A stretch of 64,000 bases of DNA. Source: CALBTQ01 sp036725605 (lineage in GTDB: Bacteria > Lernaellota > Lernaellaia > Lernaellales > Lernaellaceae). The DNA is taken from contig DAIMDW010000011.1 in NCBI GenBank assembly GCA_036725605.1, forward strand, positions 62,001 through 126,000. The letters are read 5' to 3'. Positions within the stretch are counted from its first letter, which is position 1; each line of letters opens with the position of its first letter. The position numbers and the translations under genes were made by a program. Shown here one piece after another: positions 1 to 9,290 of the stretch. The notes under the pieces are model-generated. The model searched no databases. It worked only from the letters and a program-made list of their open reading frames with translations, and had not been told where the DNA came from.

Positions 1-191
1 TGGCGAGAGGGCGAAAAAGTGCGGTCATTTTGCGCTGATTTTTCAGCGGGGTGCGTGAATTTTCGCGGCGCGGAGGCTCTTTTCAACGGCGGAGTCCGAC
101 CGTTTCAGCCTCTTTACTAGGCGACGGATGAACGATAAAAAGAGAAATTCAATGCCGCGATCGAGCGGCAAAAAGCGATGTGGAGATGATA
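1..191. other. upstream region without a supported gene
   Basis: I see no coding region I can support here. A long opposite-strand frame crosses into it from the first gene, but it is a shadow of that gene. A GGAG at about 182-185 is the ribosome binding site that decides the first start codon. No convincing promoter was identified. Confidence 0.5.
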
Positions 192-1598
192 ATGAAACAA
201 GCCCATTGGCTCCGGTTGTTTTCCGTATTGTTCGTCCTGTTGTTGGTGGTGGCCTGCGGCGACGATGACGACGACAACGACAACGACGACGCGACCGCCG
301 ACGACGATACCGCCGACGACGATACGACCGATGACGACACCGCCGACGACGACACCGCCGACGATGACGACGAGCCGTGGACGCCCGTCGAGCCGCATCG
401 CGAGACCTACGAAAACTGGACGATTCTCTGGCTGGCCGGCACGCCCTACGAAATGGGCCTGCAACAGGGCCAGATGATGCACGAGGAACTGGCCGCCGGC
501 ATCGACTGGCTCAACACCGGCCACCTGCTCGATCTGGCGCTGCCCATTCTGCGCTGGCTGGGCCTGGTGGATCTGGCCGTGGAAAACAGCTACGCCGACG
601 TTCTCGAAGAGTGTCAGGGCATCAACGACGCCGCCGCCGACGTGGGCTTCACCTTCGAGGTCTGCCTGCTGCTCAACTTCGGCGACATCCTGGTCGAATT
701 CCTCAGCGAGGGATTCCCACCGGCCAAGGACCTGGCGCCCGGCTGTACGCAGATCGCCGCTACCGGCGCGGCCACGGTCGACGGGCGGATGTACCACGGG
801 CGCAGCCTCGACTGGTCGAAAATCGACTTCCTGCTGGACTATCCGGTCATTCACGTGCGCCAGCCCGACGACGGCCAGCCGCACGCGTTTATCGGCTTCC
901 CCGGCAACCTGAGCCCCTATTCGGGCATCAACGCCGCCGGTCTGTCGGTCGCCTCGAACGAGGCCGATCCGCTGGACAACACGATGCACGACCGCGTCGG
1001 CGGCAGCCACGTGCAGTTGGTCGGGCAGTTGCTCAAGCACGCGACCACCCTCGATGAGGCCAAGCAGATGGTGCAGGAGTTCGACCACATGACCGTCGAG
1101 ATCATCACCGTCGTCGACGGCCCCAACAAAGAGGCGGCGGTGTTCGAGATGAGCGCGCAGCACGTGGGCGTGCGCGAACTGAGCGAGGGCGTGGTGTACG
1201 CCAGCAACCATTTCATCGCGCCCGAGACGGTCAACGACGACGCCGAACCGATCAGCGAATCGTCCGCCATGCGCCTGCTGCGTCTGCAACAGTTGGCGGA
1301 TCCGAACGGCGAAGATACGCTCTACGGCGATTTCGATCCGGCCGCGATGATTTCGCTTTTGCGCGACCGCGTCGATCCGGAAACGCACGAGGAATACGGG
1401 CCGGAGGTCTTCGACAACAACCGCTCCATCGCGACCAACGGCGCGATCTACCAGATCGTTTTCGATCCGGAAAGCCTACTGTTCTGGGTGGCCGCCGGCG
1501 CGCTGCCGGTGCCCGCGCAGCCGTTCGTCGGCTTCTCGCTGGGCGAGCTGCTGGACCTGCCCGGCGCCGTGCCGGTGTCGCCGTTGGTGTACGAATAA
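192..1598 (+). CDS. stalked lipoprotein, C45-type acyltransferase/hydrolase domain
   Basis: A 468-residue protein. It starts with a type II signal peptide (lipobox LVVAC, Cys22), followed by an Asp/Thr-rich stalk (about residues 24-61), then a globular domain. The domain resembles the NTN-hydrolase C45 family (acyl-CoA:6-aminopenicillanate acyltransferase-like). It has the 'G-x-x-x-G' region near LAGTPYEMGLQQG and the block CTQIAATGAA...YHGRSLDW, where Cys185 would become the N-terminal nucleophile after self-cleavage. The physiological substrate is unknown; family members cleave or transfer amide-linked acyl groups. I chose ATG 192 over GTG 180 because GGAG lies about 6 nt upstream of it. 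If lipidated, the enzyme would sit on a membrane surface held off by the acidic stalk. Confidence 0.8.
   Translation: MKQAHWLRLFSVLFVLLLVVACGDDDDDNDNDDATADDDTADDDTTDDDTADDDTADDDDEPWTPVEPHRETYENWTILWLAGTPYEMGLQQGQMMHEELAAGIDWLNTGHLLDLALPILRWLGLVDLAVENSYADVLEECQGINDAAADVGFTFEVCLLLNFGDILVEFLSEGFPPAKDLAPGCTQIAATGAATVDGRMYHGRSLDWSKIDFLLDYPVIHVRQPDDGQPHAFIGFPGNLSPYSGINAAGLSVASNEADPLDNTMHDRVGGSHVQLVGQLLKHATTLDEAKQMVQEFDHMTVEIITVVDGPNKEAAVFEMSAQHVGVRELSEGVVYASNHFIAPETVNDDAEPISESSAMRLLRLQQLADPNGEDTLYGDFDPAAMISLLRDRVDPETHEEYGPEVFDNNRSIATNGAIYQIVFDPESLLFWVAAGALPVPAQPFVGFSLGELLDLPGAVPVSPLVYE
261..375 (+). repeat. DDDT stalk-coding microsatellite
   Basis: Tandem 12-15 nt units (GACGACGATACG-like) encode repeated Asp-Asp-Asp-Thr directly after the lipidated Cys of the C45-type lipoprotein. 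Similar tracts recur in many genes of this window. Confidence 0.85.
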
Positions 1599-1682
1599 AA
1601 CGCGCCGCCCGACTTGTCGCTGTGCGGCGGCCGTCGTAAGGTGAGCGGACCAAGCCACCTTTGCGAGGAGATGAATCAATCC

Positions 1683-3173
1683 ATGGCCCATCAAAAACCA
1701 CAGGTGCAACTGGGCGGCTATAACGTCGACGCCGATCATCTGCGCAAGCTTACCGCCGGCCGTCCCGCCGACGAACCGCCGTTGACGCCCGAGTCGGTCG
1801 CCGCGGCCTACGCGCGGTTGAGCCGCCGTGACGATACGCTGGCCGAACTGCGCGCCGAAGCGGTGCGCGACGTGGCCAAGGCGCGCAAGTCGATGACCAG
1901 CATCGTGCACATGATGGGCCACCAGGCGATCAGCGAACACGCGGTGTTCAACCTCGATTTCAATTACGTCACGCGCCTGGGCATGGAGTTGATCGAAGCG
2001 CATCGGCTGGCCGCCTACACCGAGCGCTCGCAGCGGTACGTCAAGTTCGGCGACGATTATCTGCTGCCGCCGGAGGTTGCCGAAGCCGGATTGCACGAGG
2101 AATTCGCCGCGCTGTATCGGCTGATGTTTCAGACCTACGAGGATTTGTACGCCGAGCTGCGCCCGTATTTTTTGGCTCGCGGCGGCGATCCGGAGACGAT
2201 GAAAAAATCCGAGCTCACCGTGCTGGAAAATCTGGCCAAGGAGGATGCGCGCTACGCCTTCGGCCTGGCCGTGCAAACCGCGCTGGGCGGCACCTTCAAC
2301 GCGCGCGAGCTTGAGTTGCTCGTGCGGCGGCTGCTGTCTTCGCCCTTGTGGGAGGCGCGCGACATCGGCGAGCAGATCAAAGCGCAGGTGCAGCCGCTGG
2401 CCCCGTCGCTGATCAAGTATTGCGATCCCTGCGATTACTTCGCCGATCTGCCCGACGCCGCGCGGACCATCGCCGCGCGTTGCGAGCGCGAAGCGGCGAC
2501 CGAGGACGCACCGCGCGTCGCGCTGGTGCACGCCACGCCGGAGACCGACGAACACGTGCTCGCGGCCATGCTCTACACCGGCGGCGCGGGGTCGATCGTC
2601 CATTGCATGAAAATTGCCCGCGGGATGAACGCGGAAGAAAAATTGCACGCCTACCGCGCCCTGGTCGCGCAACGGCAAACGCACGACAACGTCAGCCGCC
2701 ACTTCGAGCTGCCGCGCTTCGTGTTCGACCTGAACGTCAGCGCCTCGTTGTACGCACAGCTCAAGCGCCACCGGCTGACCACGCAACTGGTCGCCGATTA
2801 CGACCCCGCGTTGGGCATCACCGTACCGCCGAGCATCGAGGCCATCGGCCGCGCCGACGCCCTGCGCGCGGTGGCCGAACGCGCCGCCGCTTTGCACGAG
2901 CGCGTATTGTCCGCCACCGATTGCGCGCCGGCGGCCGCCTACTGCCTGACCAACGCCCATCGCCGCCGCGTGCTGGTGACGATGAACCTGCGCGAGCTGC
3001 ATCACTTCGCCAAGGAGCGCATGGCCGAATTCGCCCAGTGGGACATTCGCGAAACGGCCGTGCTCATGGCCGCCGCCGTGCGCGAGGTCGCGCCGCTCAC
3101 CGGCCGCCTGCTGGTAGGCAAAGACAATTATCGTGAACATCTGGATCGACTGCTGACCGACGCCGAGGGCTAG
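1683..3173 (+). CDS. thyX: two-domain FAD-dependent thymidylate synthase (ThyX-like)
   Basis: A 496-residue protein made of two ThyX-like halves; ordinary ThyX is about 220-260 residues. The N-terminal half has the GHQAISEHA block, AHR-x7-S (A106-H107-R108...S116) with TERSQRY, and the helix MNGR-like 'FNARELELLVRRLLSSP'. The C-terminal half has KRHRLTTQLVADYD (R362-H363-R364) and the ThyX C-terminal block NLRELHHFAKERM...AQWDIRETA. ThyX makes dTMP from dUMP using FAD, NADPH and methylene-THF. The hallmark RHR-x7-S motif is incomplete in each half: Ala replaces the first Arg in half 1, and Asp372 replaces Ser in half 2. ATG 1683 was preferred because ATG 1671 abuts GAGGAG directly. Confidence 0.85.
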   Translation: MAHQKPQVQLGGYNVDADHLRKLTAGRPADEPPLTPESVAAAYARLSRRDDTLAELRAEAVRDVAKARKSMTSIVHMMGHQAISEHAVFNLDFNYVTRLGMELIEAHRLAAYTERSQRYVKFGDDYLLPPEVAEAGLHEEFAALYRLMFQTYEDLYAELRPYFLARGGDPETMKKSELTVLENLAKEDARYAFGLAVQTALGGTFNARELELLVRRLLSSPLWEARDIGEQIKAQVQPLAPSLIKYCDPCDYFADLPDAARTIAARCEREAATEDAPRVALVHATPETDEHVLAAMLYTGGAGSIVHCMKIARGMNAEEKLHAYRALVAQRQTHDNVSRHFELPRFVFDLNVSASLYAQLKRHRLTTQLVADYDPALGITVPPSIEAIGRADALRAVAERAAALHERVLSATDCAPAAAYCLTNAHRRRVLVTMNLRELHHFAKERMAEFAQWDIRETAVLMAAAVREVAPLTGRLLVGKDNYREHLDRLLTDAEG

Positions 3174-3227
3174 GGCCCCGGCCACCGCGACAGCTCAAGC
3201 CATCATCGACTGTGAGGAGAGACACAC

Positions 3228-5231
3228 ATGAACCAGCAAGTATCGGAACGTTGTCTGAACACCCTGCGTTTCCTGGCCGTCGACGCGGTGCAAAAAGCCA
3301 GGTCCGGACATCCCGGCGCGCCGCTGGGCATGGCCGCCATGGCCTTTTGCCTGTGGGATCGTTTCCTCAAACACAACCCGGCCGATCCGCAATGGCTCGA
3401 CCGCGACCGGTTCATTCTTTCGGCCGGTCACGCCTCGTCGCTGCTGTACGGCCTGTTGCACCTGACCGGCTACGATCTGTCGCTGGACGATATTAAAAAC
3501 TTCCGCCAGTGGGGCAGCAAAACGCCGGGCCACCCCGAGTACCCGCTGGTGCCGGGCGTCGAAATGACCACCGGCCCGCTGGGACAGGGCTTCGCGCACG
3601 GCGTGGGCATGGCGATCGCCGAGAGGTGGCTCGCCGCGCGCTACAACCGCCCCGGCCACGCGATCGTCGATCACTATACCTACGCGCTGGTGTCCGACGG
3701 CGACCTGCAGGAGGGCGTCAGCCACGAGGCGGCGGGCCTGGCGGGCAAGCACAAACTCGGCAAGCTCATTTACCTGTACGACGACAACGACATTCAGATC
3801 GAGGGCTCGACCGACAAGGTCTTCCCGGAGGATGTCGCGCAGCGCTTCGCCGCCTTGGGCTGGCAGACGATCGGGCCGGTCGACGGCTTCGACCTGGAGG
3901 CGCTGGACGCGGCGATCCGCGAGGCGCAGGCGGAAACCGAAAAGCCCTCGCTGATCATCTGCAAGACGATCATCGGCTACGGCAGCCCGCTGGCCGGTTC
4001 GGAAAAATGCCACGGCGCGCCGTTGGGCGAGGCGAACGTGACCGCGACGAAAGAAGCGCTGGGCTGGCCGCTGGAGCCGGCGTTTTTCGTGCCCGACGAC
4101 GTGCGTGAATACATGGGCCGGGCCGTTGAACGCGGCCGGCAGGCGCAGGCGGCGTGGGACGAACGCCTGGCGGCTTATCGCCTGGCGCATCCGGATCTGG
4201 CCGCGCGGTTCGTCGCGCAGATGAGCGGCGAATTTCCCACCGGGTGGGACGACGAACTGGACGCGTTGTTCGCCGGGTCCGACAAGCCGGTGGCCACGCG
4301 CAACGCCTCGGGCAAGGTGCTCAACGCCGTGGTGAAAAAGGTCGACTGGCTCATGGGCGGCAGCGCCGACCTGGGCCCGAGCAACAAAACCTATCAGGAC
4401 GGCCTGGGCGATTTCGGCGAGGACGGCTTTGCCGGGCCGAACCTCGCCTTCGGCGTGCGCGAACACGCGATGGGCTCGCTGGCCGGCGGCCTGGCGCTGC
4501 ACGGCGGCGTGATTCCCTACACCGGCACCTTCCTCATCTTCACCGACTACATGCGTCCGCCGATGCGCCTGGCCGCGCTGATGGGCTTGCGCGTGATTTA
4601 CGTGTACAGCCACGACAGCATCGCGCTGGGCGAGGACGGGCCGACGCATCAGCCGATCGAGCAGATCATGCAGTTGCGTCTGATGCCCAACGTGACGGTC
4701 GTTCGTCCGGCCGACGGACCCGAGACGGTCGAGGCCTGGCGGGTGGCGCTGACGCGTCGCGAAGGCCCCACCGTGCTGCTGACCTCGCGGCAGGATCTGC
4801 CGGCGATCGATCGCACGCGGGCCGCCGCCGCGACCGGGTTGCGCCGGGGCGCCTACGTGCTGTGGGAGAGCGCGGCGCAGCCGGAGCTGATTTTCATCGC
4901 CACCGGTTCGGAGGTGCACCTGGCGCTGGAGGTCGGGCAGAAGCTGGCCGCCGAGGGTGAGAAGGTGCGCGTGGTGTCCATGCCCAGTTGGGAACTGTTC
5001 GCCGCACAGGACGCGGCGTATCGCGAGAGCGTGCTGCCCGCCAAAACCGGCAAACGGCTGGCCGTCGAGGCCGGGTTGAAGTACGGTTGGGAACGCTGGG
5101 TCGGGCCGGCCGGCGCGGTGATCGGCCTGGAGCATTACGGCGACAGCGCGCCCTGGCAGGTCCTTTACGAGAAATACGGTTTCACCGTCGAAAACATCGA
5201 GGCGCGGGCCAGGCAATTGCTGGCCGAATAA
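3228..5231 (+). CDS. tkt: transketolase
   Basis: A 667-residue full-length transketolase (usual length about 660). It transfers two-carbon ketol units between sugar phosphates in the pentose phosphate pathway and needs thiamine diphosphate and Mg2+. Visible features are the N-terminal SGHPGAPLGMA block, the TPP/metal motif SDGDLQEGVSHEAAGLAG...DDNDIQIEG, the middle-domain 'FGVREHAMG' and 'HDSIALGEDGPTHQP' signatures, and a C-terminal regulatory domain. A clear GAGGAG lies about 8 nt before the ATG. It follows thyX by 54 bp on the same strand. Confidence 0.97.
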   Translation: MNQQVSERCLNTLRFLAVDAVQKARSGHPGAPLGMAAMAFCLWDRFLKHNPADPQWLDRDRFILSAGHASSLLYGLLHLTGYDLSLDDIKNFRQWGSKTPGHPEYPLVPGVEMTTGPLGQGFAHGVGMAIAERWLAARYNRPGHAIVDHYTYALVSDGDLQEGVSHEAAGLAGKHKLGKLIYLYDDNDIQIEGSTDKVFPEDVAQRFAALGWQTIGPVDGFDLEALDAAIREAQAETEKPSLIICKTIIGYGSPLAGSEKCHGAPLGEANVTATKEALGWPLEPAFFVPDDVREYMGRAVERGRQAQAAWDERLAAYRLAHPDLAARFVAQMSGEFPTGWDDELDALFAGSDKPVATRNASGKVLNAVVKKVDWLMGGSADLGPSNKTYQDGLGDFGEDGFAGPNLAFGVREHAMGSLAGGLALHGGVIPYTGTFLIFTDYMRPPMRLAALMGLRVIYVYSHDSIALGEDGPTHQPIEQIMQLRLMPNVTVVRPADGPETVEAWRVALTRREGPTVLLTSRQDLPAIDRTRAAAATGLRRGAYVLWESAAQPELIFIATGSEVHLALEVGQKLAAEGEKVRVVSMPSWELFAAQDAAYRESVLPAKTGKRLAVEAGLKYGWERWVGPAGAVIGLEHYGDSAPWQVLYEKYGFTVENIEARARQLLAE

Positions 5232-5270
5232 ACGCCGAGTCCGACAACGACGAAACGACAAGGAATCCGC

Positions 5271-6383
5271 ATGCCGCATTCCGATAAGCCCTATCGCGTG
5301 GCGATGATCGGCGTGGGCGACATCACCATGCTGCACCGGCCGGCGTACGTCGATTGCGCCGACGCCGAACTGGCGCTGCTGTGCGACGCCGATCCCGCGT
5401 TGCTCGCGCGGCGCGCCGCCGCATGGAACGTGCCGCGCACGACCGCCGATTATCGCGCGGTGCTCGCCGATCCGGACATCGACATCGTCGAGATCAACAC
5501 GCCGCACCATCTGCACAAGCGGATGGTCGTCGAGGCGCTGGAGGCCGGCAAACACGTCGCCTGCCAGAAGCCGATCGCCACGTCGATCGCCGACGCCGAG
5601 GCGATGGTCGCGGCCGCCGAGCGTAGCGGCGCGAAGCTGCGCGTGCTGGAGAATTTCGTTTTCTATCCGCCCTATGTGCGCGCCAAGGAGATGCTGGACG
5701 CCGGCGAAATCGGCGAGGTGCTCGCCGTGCGCTTCAAGCTGGGCACCGGCCTGTTCGGCTCGCGCTGGGTGCCGCTGCGTTCGGAGTTGTGGCACCTGAC
5801 CGAGTCGGAGCGCGGCATGGGCCAGGCGGTGTTCGACGACGGTTATCACAAGTTGTCGCTGGCCGTCCACCTGGTCGGCGCGATCGAGGCGGTGCAGGGC
5901 TTCATCGACCGCACCTTCGCCTTCATCGACGAACCGGCGCAACTGCTGTGGACCTACAAAGACCGCGCCACGCTGGGCAGCTTCGACATCGCCTTTTCGC
6001 CGAACCTGTACACGCACTCGAAGTATTTTCCCGCCGACGAGCGCATCGACATCGCCGGCAGCAAGGGGACGATCCGCCTGCGCGGCTGCACCGGCGCGAT
6101 CACCGACGAAGCGCCGCTGACCGTCTACCGGCACGGCCGCCGCGAGGAGCACGACGACCTGGAAACCGACTGGCAGGCCAGCTTCTCCGCCGGCATCCGC
6201 GATTTCCCCCGCGCCTTGCGCGCCGGACGCGACACGCTGTTGACCGGCCGCCGCGCGCTGGAGGTGCTGCGCTTCGCCTACGCCGCGATCGTCGCCGCGA
6301 AGATCGGCGAACGCGTGCGGCCCGACGAGATGACCGACGAGATCGTCGCCCGGCATCTGCGCGGCCCGGAGGCGGCATCATGA
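5271..6383 (+). CDS. Gfo/Idh/MocA-family oxidoreductase
   Basis: A 370-residue protein with an N-terminal Rossmann fold (VAMIGVGDI..., GxGxx type), the EKP-like motif written here as CQKPIA, and a C-terminal alpha/beta domain with 'DDGYHKLSLAVHLVG', which carries the usual catalytic Asp/His region. Members oxidise or reduce sugars, inositols or imines with NAD(P). The substrate here cannot be read from sequence. The gene starts 39 bp after transketolase behind AAGGAATCCGC. Its stop overlaps the next start as ATGA, so the two are probably translationally coupled. Confidence 0.88.
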   Translation: MPHSDKPYRVAMIGVGDITMLHRPAYVDCADAELALLCDADPALLARRAAAWNVPRTTADYRAVLADPDIDIVEINTPHHLHKRMVVEALEAGKHVACQKPIATSIADAEAMVAAAERSGAKLRVLENFVFYPPYVRAKEMLDAGEIGEVLAVRFKLGTGLFGSRWVPLRSELWHLTESERGMGQAVFDDGYHKLSLAVHLVGAIEAVQGFIDRTFAFIDEPAQLLWTYKDRATLGSFDIAFSPNLYTHSKYFPADERIDIAGSKGTIRLRGCTGAITDEAPLTVYRHGRREEHDDLETDWQASFSAGIRDFPRALRAGRDTLLTGRRALEVLRFAYAAIVAAKIGERVRPDEMTDEIVARHLRGPEAAS

Positions 6384-7627
6384 GCGGGCGGCATGAGTGG
6401 ACCGCGCGGCTGGCCGTGCGCGTGCTGCAATGGGCGGCGCGCCTGCCGCGTCCGTGGTTGCTGCGTTTGCTGCGCGTGGCGGAAAAACTGCCCGCCAATC
6501 GCGCGCCGGGGCCGGGCCTGACGCCGCCGGTCACCGAGTTGATCGAGATCATCGTCGACGAGCCGGGCGGCGAACAGGTGATCCGCCGTTTGCTGCTGGA
6601 AGGGCGGCGCGCGCAATACGTTTCGCTGGTGCGCGGCCTGTTGCGCCATCACGCGAGCGGCGGGGCAAAGGTCATTGTCGCGGCCGACGAAGCGTTGCCC
6701 GCCGTGGTGAGCAAAGAGCCGCTGCGCGTCGCGGTGATCGGCGAGGGGCTCGACGCTCGGTTGCTGCGCACGGCCTATCAGGCCGATCCGGGCAGCGTGC
6801 TGGTCGAGGACGACGCGGCGCGGGCGTACGAGTTCGCGCCCGGGGCGACGCCCGAGCAAATCTCTGCCGCGTTGGCCAAAGGCGCGGTCGTTTCCGTGCA
6901 TCACTCGCTGCTGACCGACGCGGCTGCCGCGCGCGCCCTGTTTGCGTCGACGAAGGCGCCGTGGCGCGTGTTTTATCCGCTGTGGCATTTTGCGCCCGCG
7001 CGCCGGTTGCACCGTCTGTTGGCCGACGACGAGATCGGCGAGGTCGGCACGTTGCGCGTGCAGGCGATTCTCGGCGGCGACGGCGGCGCGCTCGCCCCGC
7101 AAAGCGCAACGGCGGACGATTATCTGCGTCATCCGGCGTTCGATCATCTGCTGTTGCTGACCTGGCTCGGCGGTGCGCCGCACGCGGTGTCGGCCTGTCT
7201 GCAACCGTTGGGCGAACACGGCGGGCAGGGGATGATCGCCGTGCGGCATCGCGCGCCGGGGCGTTACGGGATGCTGGAGATGATCCACGCGCCGCAAATG
7301 ACGCTGCCCTCGGCGTATTATCCGTACGCGGTCGAGGCGGAGGCGTCCGGCACCGACGGCATCGCCTGGCTGCGGCGGGGCATGGCGCAACCGAGCCGCG
7401 AAGCGCCCTTGGCCGTGCGCGTGGGCAAATCGGCGTACACCATCGGCGTCGAGCGCGGCCTGACCGCCGATTGGGACGCGCTGTATGCGCACGCGGCGGC
7501 GCATCTGCGCTCATTGGCCGCCGGCCAGGCGCAACCGATGGTGAGCGCGCCGGATCTTTTCGCCACGCTGATCGCGCGCGACAAGGCCGTCGAGGCGGCG
7601 CGCACGGGCCGCGTGGCTACGGTGTAG
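6380..7627 (+). CDS. divergent Gfo/Idh/MocA-like protein
   Basis: A 415-residue protein whose ATG overlaps the upstream stop by four bases. The N-terminal about 80 residues are a helical, basic region without a clear nucleotide-binding fold. At about residue 110 a weak Rossmann-like segment appears (LRVAVIGEGLDARLL). The middle part (FYPLWHFAPARRLHRLLADDEIGEVGT) matches the linker and beta-sheet domain of the Gfo/Idh/MocA family. No EKP catalytic lysine motif is visible. It may be an inactive paralogue or a partner of the preceding dehydrogenase. Function unknown; the family assignment is moderately supported. Confidence 0.65.
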   Translation: MSGRHEWTARLAVRVLQWAARLPRPWLLRLLRVAEKLPANRAPGPGLTPPVTELIEIIVDEPGGEQVIRRLLLEGRRAQYVSLVRGLLRHHASGGAKVIVAADEALPAVVSKEPLRVAVIGEGLDARLLRTAYQADPGSVLVEDDAARAYEFAPGATPEQISAALAKGAVVSVHHSLLTDAAAARALFASTKAPWRVFYPLWHFAPARRLHRLLADDEIGEVGTLRVQAILGGDGGALAPQSATADDYLRHPAFDHLLLLTWLGGAPHAVSACLQPLGEHGGQGMIAVRHRAPGRYGMLEMIHAPQMTLPSAYYPYAVEAEASGTDGIAWLRRGMAQPSREAPLAVRVGKSAYTIGVERGLTADWDALYAHAAAHLRSLAAGQAQPMVSAPDLFATLIARDKAVEAARTGRVATV

Positions 7628-7636
7628 GAGGAAGCG

Positions 7637-8032
7637 ATGTACCAGGCTCATTACGACGTGGACGCGCGGGCGCTGTTGTTTGTCGACGGCGAGAAGAACG
7701 CGGGCGATTATCTGACCATGGGGATCAACGTGTTCGTCTGCGGCGGGCTGATGAACCCGGTGCGCATGGGCGGGCTGATCGGCCGCAACGCGCCCTTCGC
7801 GCCGGCGATCGCCGACGGCTACACCCATCGGCACGTCGAGGCGAGTCCCTTCATGCTGCCCGACGACGATCCGTCCGCCGCGCTGCTGGGCGTGGTGTAT
7901 CTGGGTCTTTCGTCGGCAGAGGTGGCGCGGGTGGAAACGCTGGAACTCGACGGCGGGTATCGCAAGCAAATTCCGTTGGAGGTGCGCGTCGGCGACCGCA
8001 TCTGCCCGGCAATCAGCTACACCAGAGCGTAG
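7637..8032 (+). CDS. AIG2/gamma-glutamylcyclotransferase-like protein
   Basis: A 131-residue protein with the AIG2 fold pattern: 'VFVCGGLMNPVRMGGLIGRNAPFAPAIADGY' corresponds to the family's YGTLM...GY block, followed by LLGVVYLGLSSAEVARVETLE and a GGYRKQ strand. Family members cyclise gamma-glutamyl or related substrates. The usual Tyr of YGxLM is Cys here. An AGGAG lies about 6 nt before ATG, and the gene sits 9 bp after the Gfo/Idh/MocA-like gene, so it is probably the last gene of this operon. Its stop lies 4 bp from the convergent MFS gene. Confidence 0.7.
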   Translation: MYQAHYDVDARALLFVDGEKNAGDYLTMGINVFVCGGLMNPVRMGGLIGRNAPFAPAIADGYTHRHVEASPFMLPDDDPSAALLGVVYLGLSSAEVARVETLELDGGYRKQIPLEVRVGDRICPAISYTRA

Positions 8033-8036
8033 GCGG

Positions 8037-9206
8037 TCAGATCGATTCGCGGCGGCTCAGCGCTTCGAAAGCGCCCGCGGCGGTCAACGCGAGAATCAGC
8101 CCCAGGCCGCCGAGGCAGACGATGGGGAAAATCCACAACGCCAAGGCCATGCCCCCCTGGCGCGCCAGCAACGAGATGAAGAACGGCACGATCATCCCGC
8201 CCAGCGGTATGCCGGTTTTGATCATGCCGATCACCGCGCCGCAGTGACGCGGGAAGAGCAGCCCGCCCACGGCGATCAGCAGCGGGCACAGCGCCGACAA
8301 CGACAGGCCCGCCGCGACGACCAGCGGATAGATCAGCGCGCGCCCGGGCAGGAAAAACAGGCCGGCGAAATTCAGCGCGGCCAGACCGAACAGCGTGACC
8401 AGCAAGCGCGGAATGGCCGTGTTGTTCGCCAGCAGGCCCATCAACAAACGACCGCAGGCGATGCCGCCCAGAAACAGCAGCAGCCCGACTTTCGAAGCGG
8501 CCTGATCGAAGCCGCGCATTTCCATCAGGAACGAAGTTAGGTAACCGACAGCGGCCAGCTCCGCACCGACGGCGAGGATCGTCGCAAGCACCAGCGCGCC
8601 GGCCAGCGGCTTGCGCGGCAGTTCGCGCAGATGCCGCCAGAAACGCGCGTCGCCGTTTTGCGCCGGGGCCGAACGCACGAAGGCGAACAGCACGGCCAGC
8701 AACAGCACGACCACGCCCGCCTCGATCAGCGAGCGCCGCCAATGCAGATCGAGGAAAATCAGATAAGCGGTGATGCCGCCCATGCCCAGCGTCGCGGCCA
8801 GGTGGTTCAGACCGATGTAGCGGCTCTGGTGCGTGCAGTGAATTTCCAGCAGCAGCGCGTCGGTGCTCGCCTCGTATAGGCCCATGGCCACGCCCAACAG
8901 CACGGCAACCAGGAAGTTGGGCCAGAACAGATCGTTGGTGAAAAAGAGGAAGAAGCCGATGCCCATGGCGATGCTGCCGACCAGCAGCAGGCGCGTTTTG
9001 GGCCAGGCGTCGGCGAGCGCGCCGCCGATGAGCGCCGCGACGATGAAGCCGAAGTTCTGGCCGGTCAGCAGCAGGCCGATCTGTACCGGCGTCAGGCCGA
9101 TGTTGCGCGCGGCCGCGCCGATGATCGCCGTGCCCACGCCGAGGAAAAACATCGCGGCGAAGGTCGAGCCGGTCAGGGTAATGCGGCGAAGCGATGATGT
9201 GGGCAA
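8037..9206 (-). CDS. MFS transporter
   Basis: A 389-residue membrane protein with about 12 hydrophobic segments and an MFS motif-A-like loop (GGALADAWPKTR) between TM2 and TM3, plus a second-half repeat (GRLLMGLLANNTAIPR). Major-facilitator members exchange small solutes across the inner membrane; the substrate is not predictable. The best start is an unusual TTG at 9206, supported by AAGAAGGA eight bases upstream; no ATG fits. It is a single gene, convergent with the AIG2-like gene. Confidence 0.85.
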   Translation of the reverse strand: MPTSSLRRITLTGSTFAAMFFLGVGTAIIGAAARNIGLTPVQIGLLLTGQNFGFIVAALIGGALADAWPKTRLLLVGSIAMGIGFFLFFTNDLFWPNFLVAVLLGVAMGLYEASTDALLLEIHCTHQSRYIGLNHLAATLGMGGITAYLIFLDLHWRRSLIEAGVVVLLLAVLFAFVRSAPAQNGDARFWRHLRELPRKPLAGALVLATILAVGAELAAVGYLTSFLMEMRGFDQAASKVGLLLFLGGIACGRLLMGLLANNTAIPRLLVTLFGLAALNFAGLFFLPGRALIYPLVVAAGLSLSALCPLLIAVGGLLFPRHCGAVIGMIKTGIPLGGMIVPFFISLLARQGGMALALWIFPIVCLGGLGLILALTAAGAFEALSRRESI

Positions 9207-9214
9207 CGAACGAA

Positions 9215-9222
9215 TCCTTCTT
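9215..9222 (-). promoter_or_regulatory. RBS supporting TTG start of MFS gene
   Basis: On the minus strand AAGAAGGA lies eight bases before TTG 9206. This is the only good Shine-Dalgarno near the beginning of the transporter frame. Confidence 0.55.
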
Positions 9223-9290
9223 CACGTTGGGGCGACGGCGGTACAGGCCGTGTTAATAAGGCCAAACGGCAGGGGAACGCAAGGGGGATG

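Noticed and set aside
1476..3185. Long minus-strand frame opposite thyX
   Set aside because: Shadow of the two-domain ThyX; composition is typical of antisense reading of GC-rich genes.
3195..6356. A 1,053-codon open frame on the minus strand opposite transketolase and the dehydrogenase
   Set aside because: It mirrors two well-supported genes in a GC-rich sequence, has skewed His/Gln/Arg-rich composition, and no family motif or RBS.
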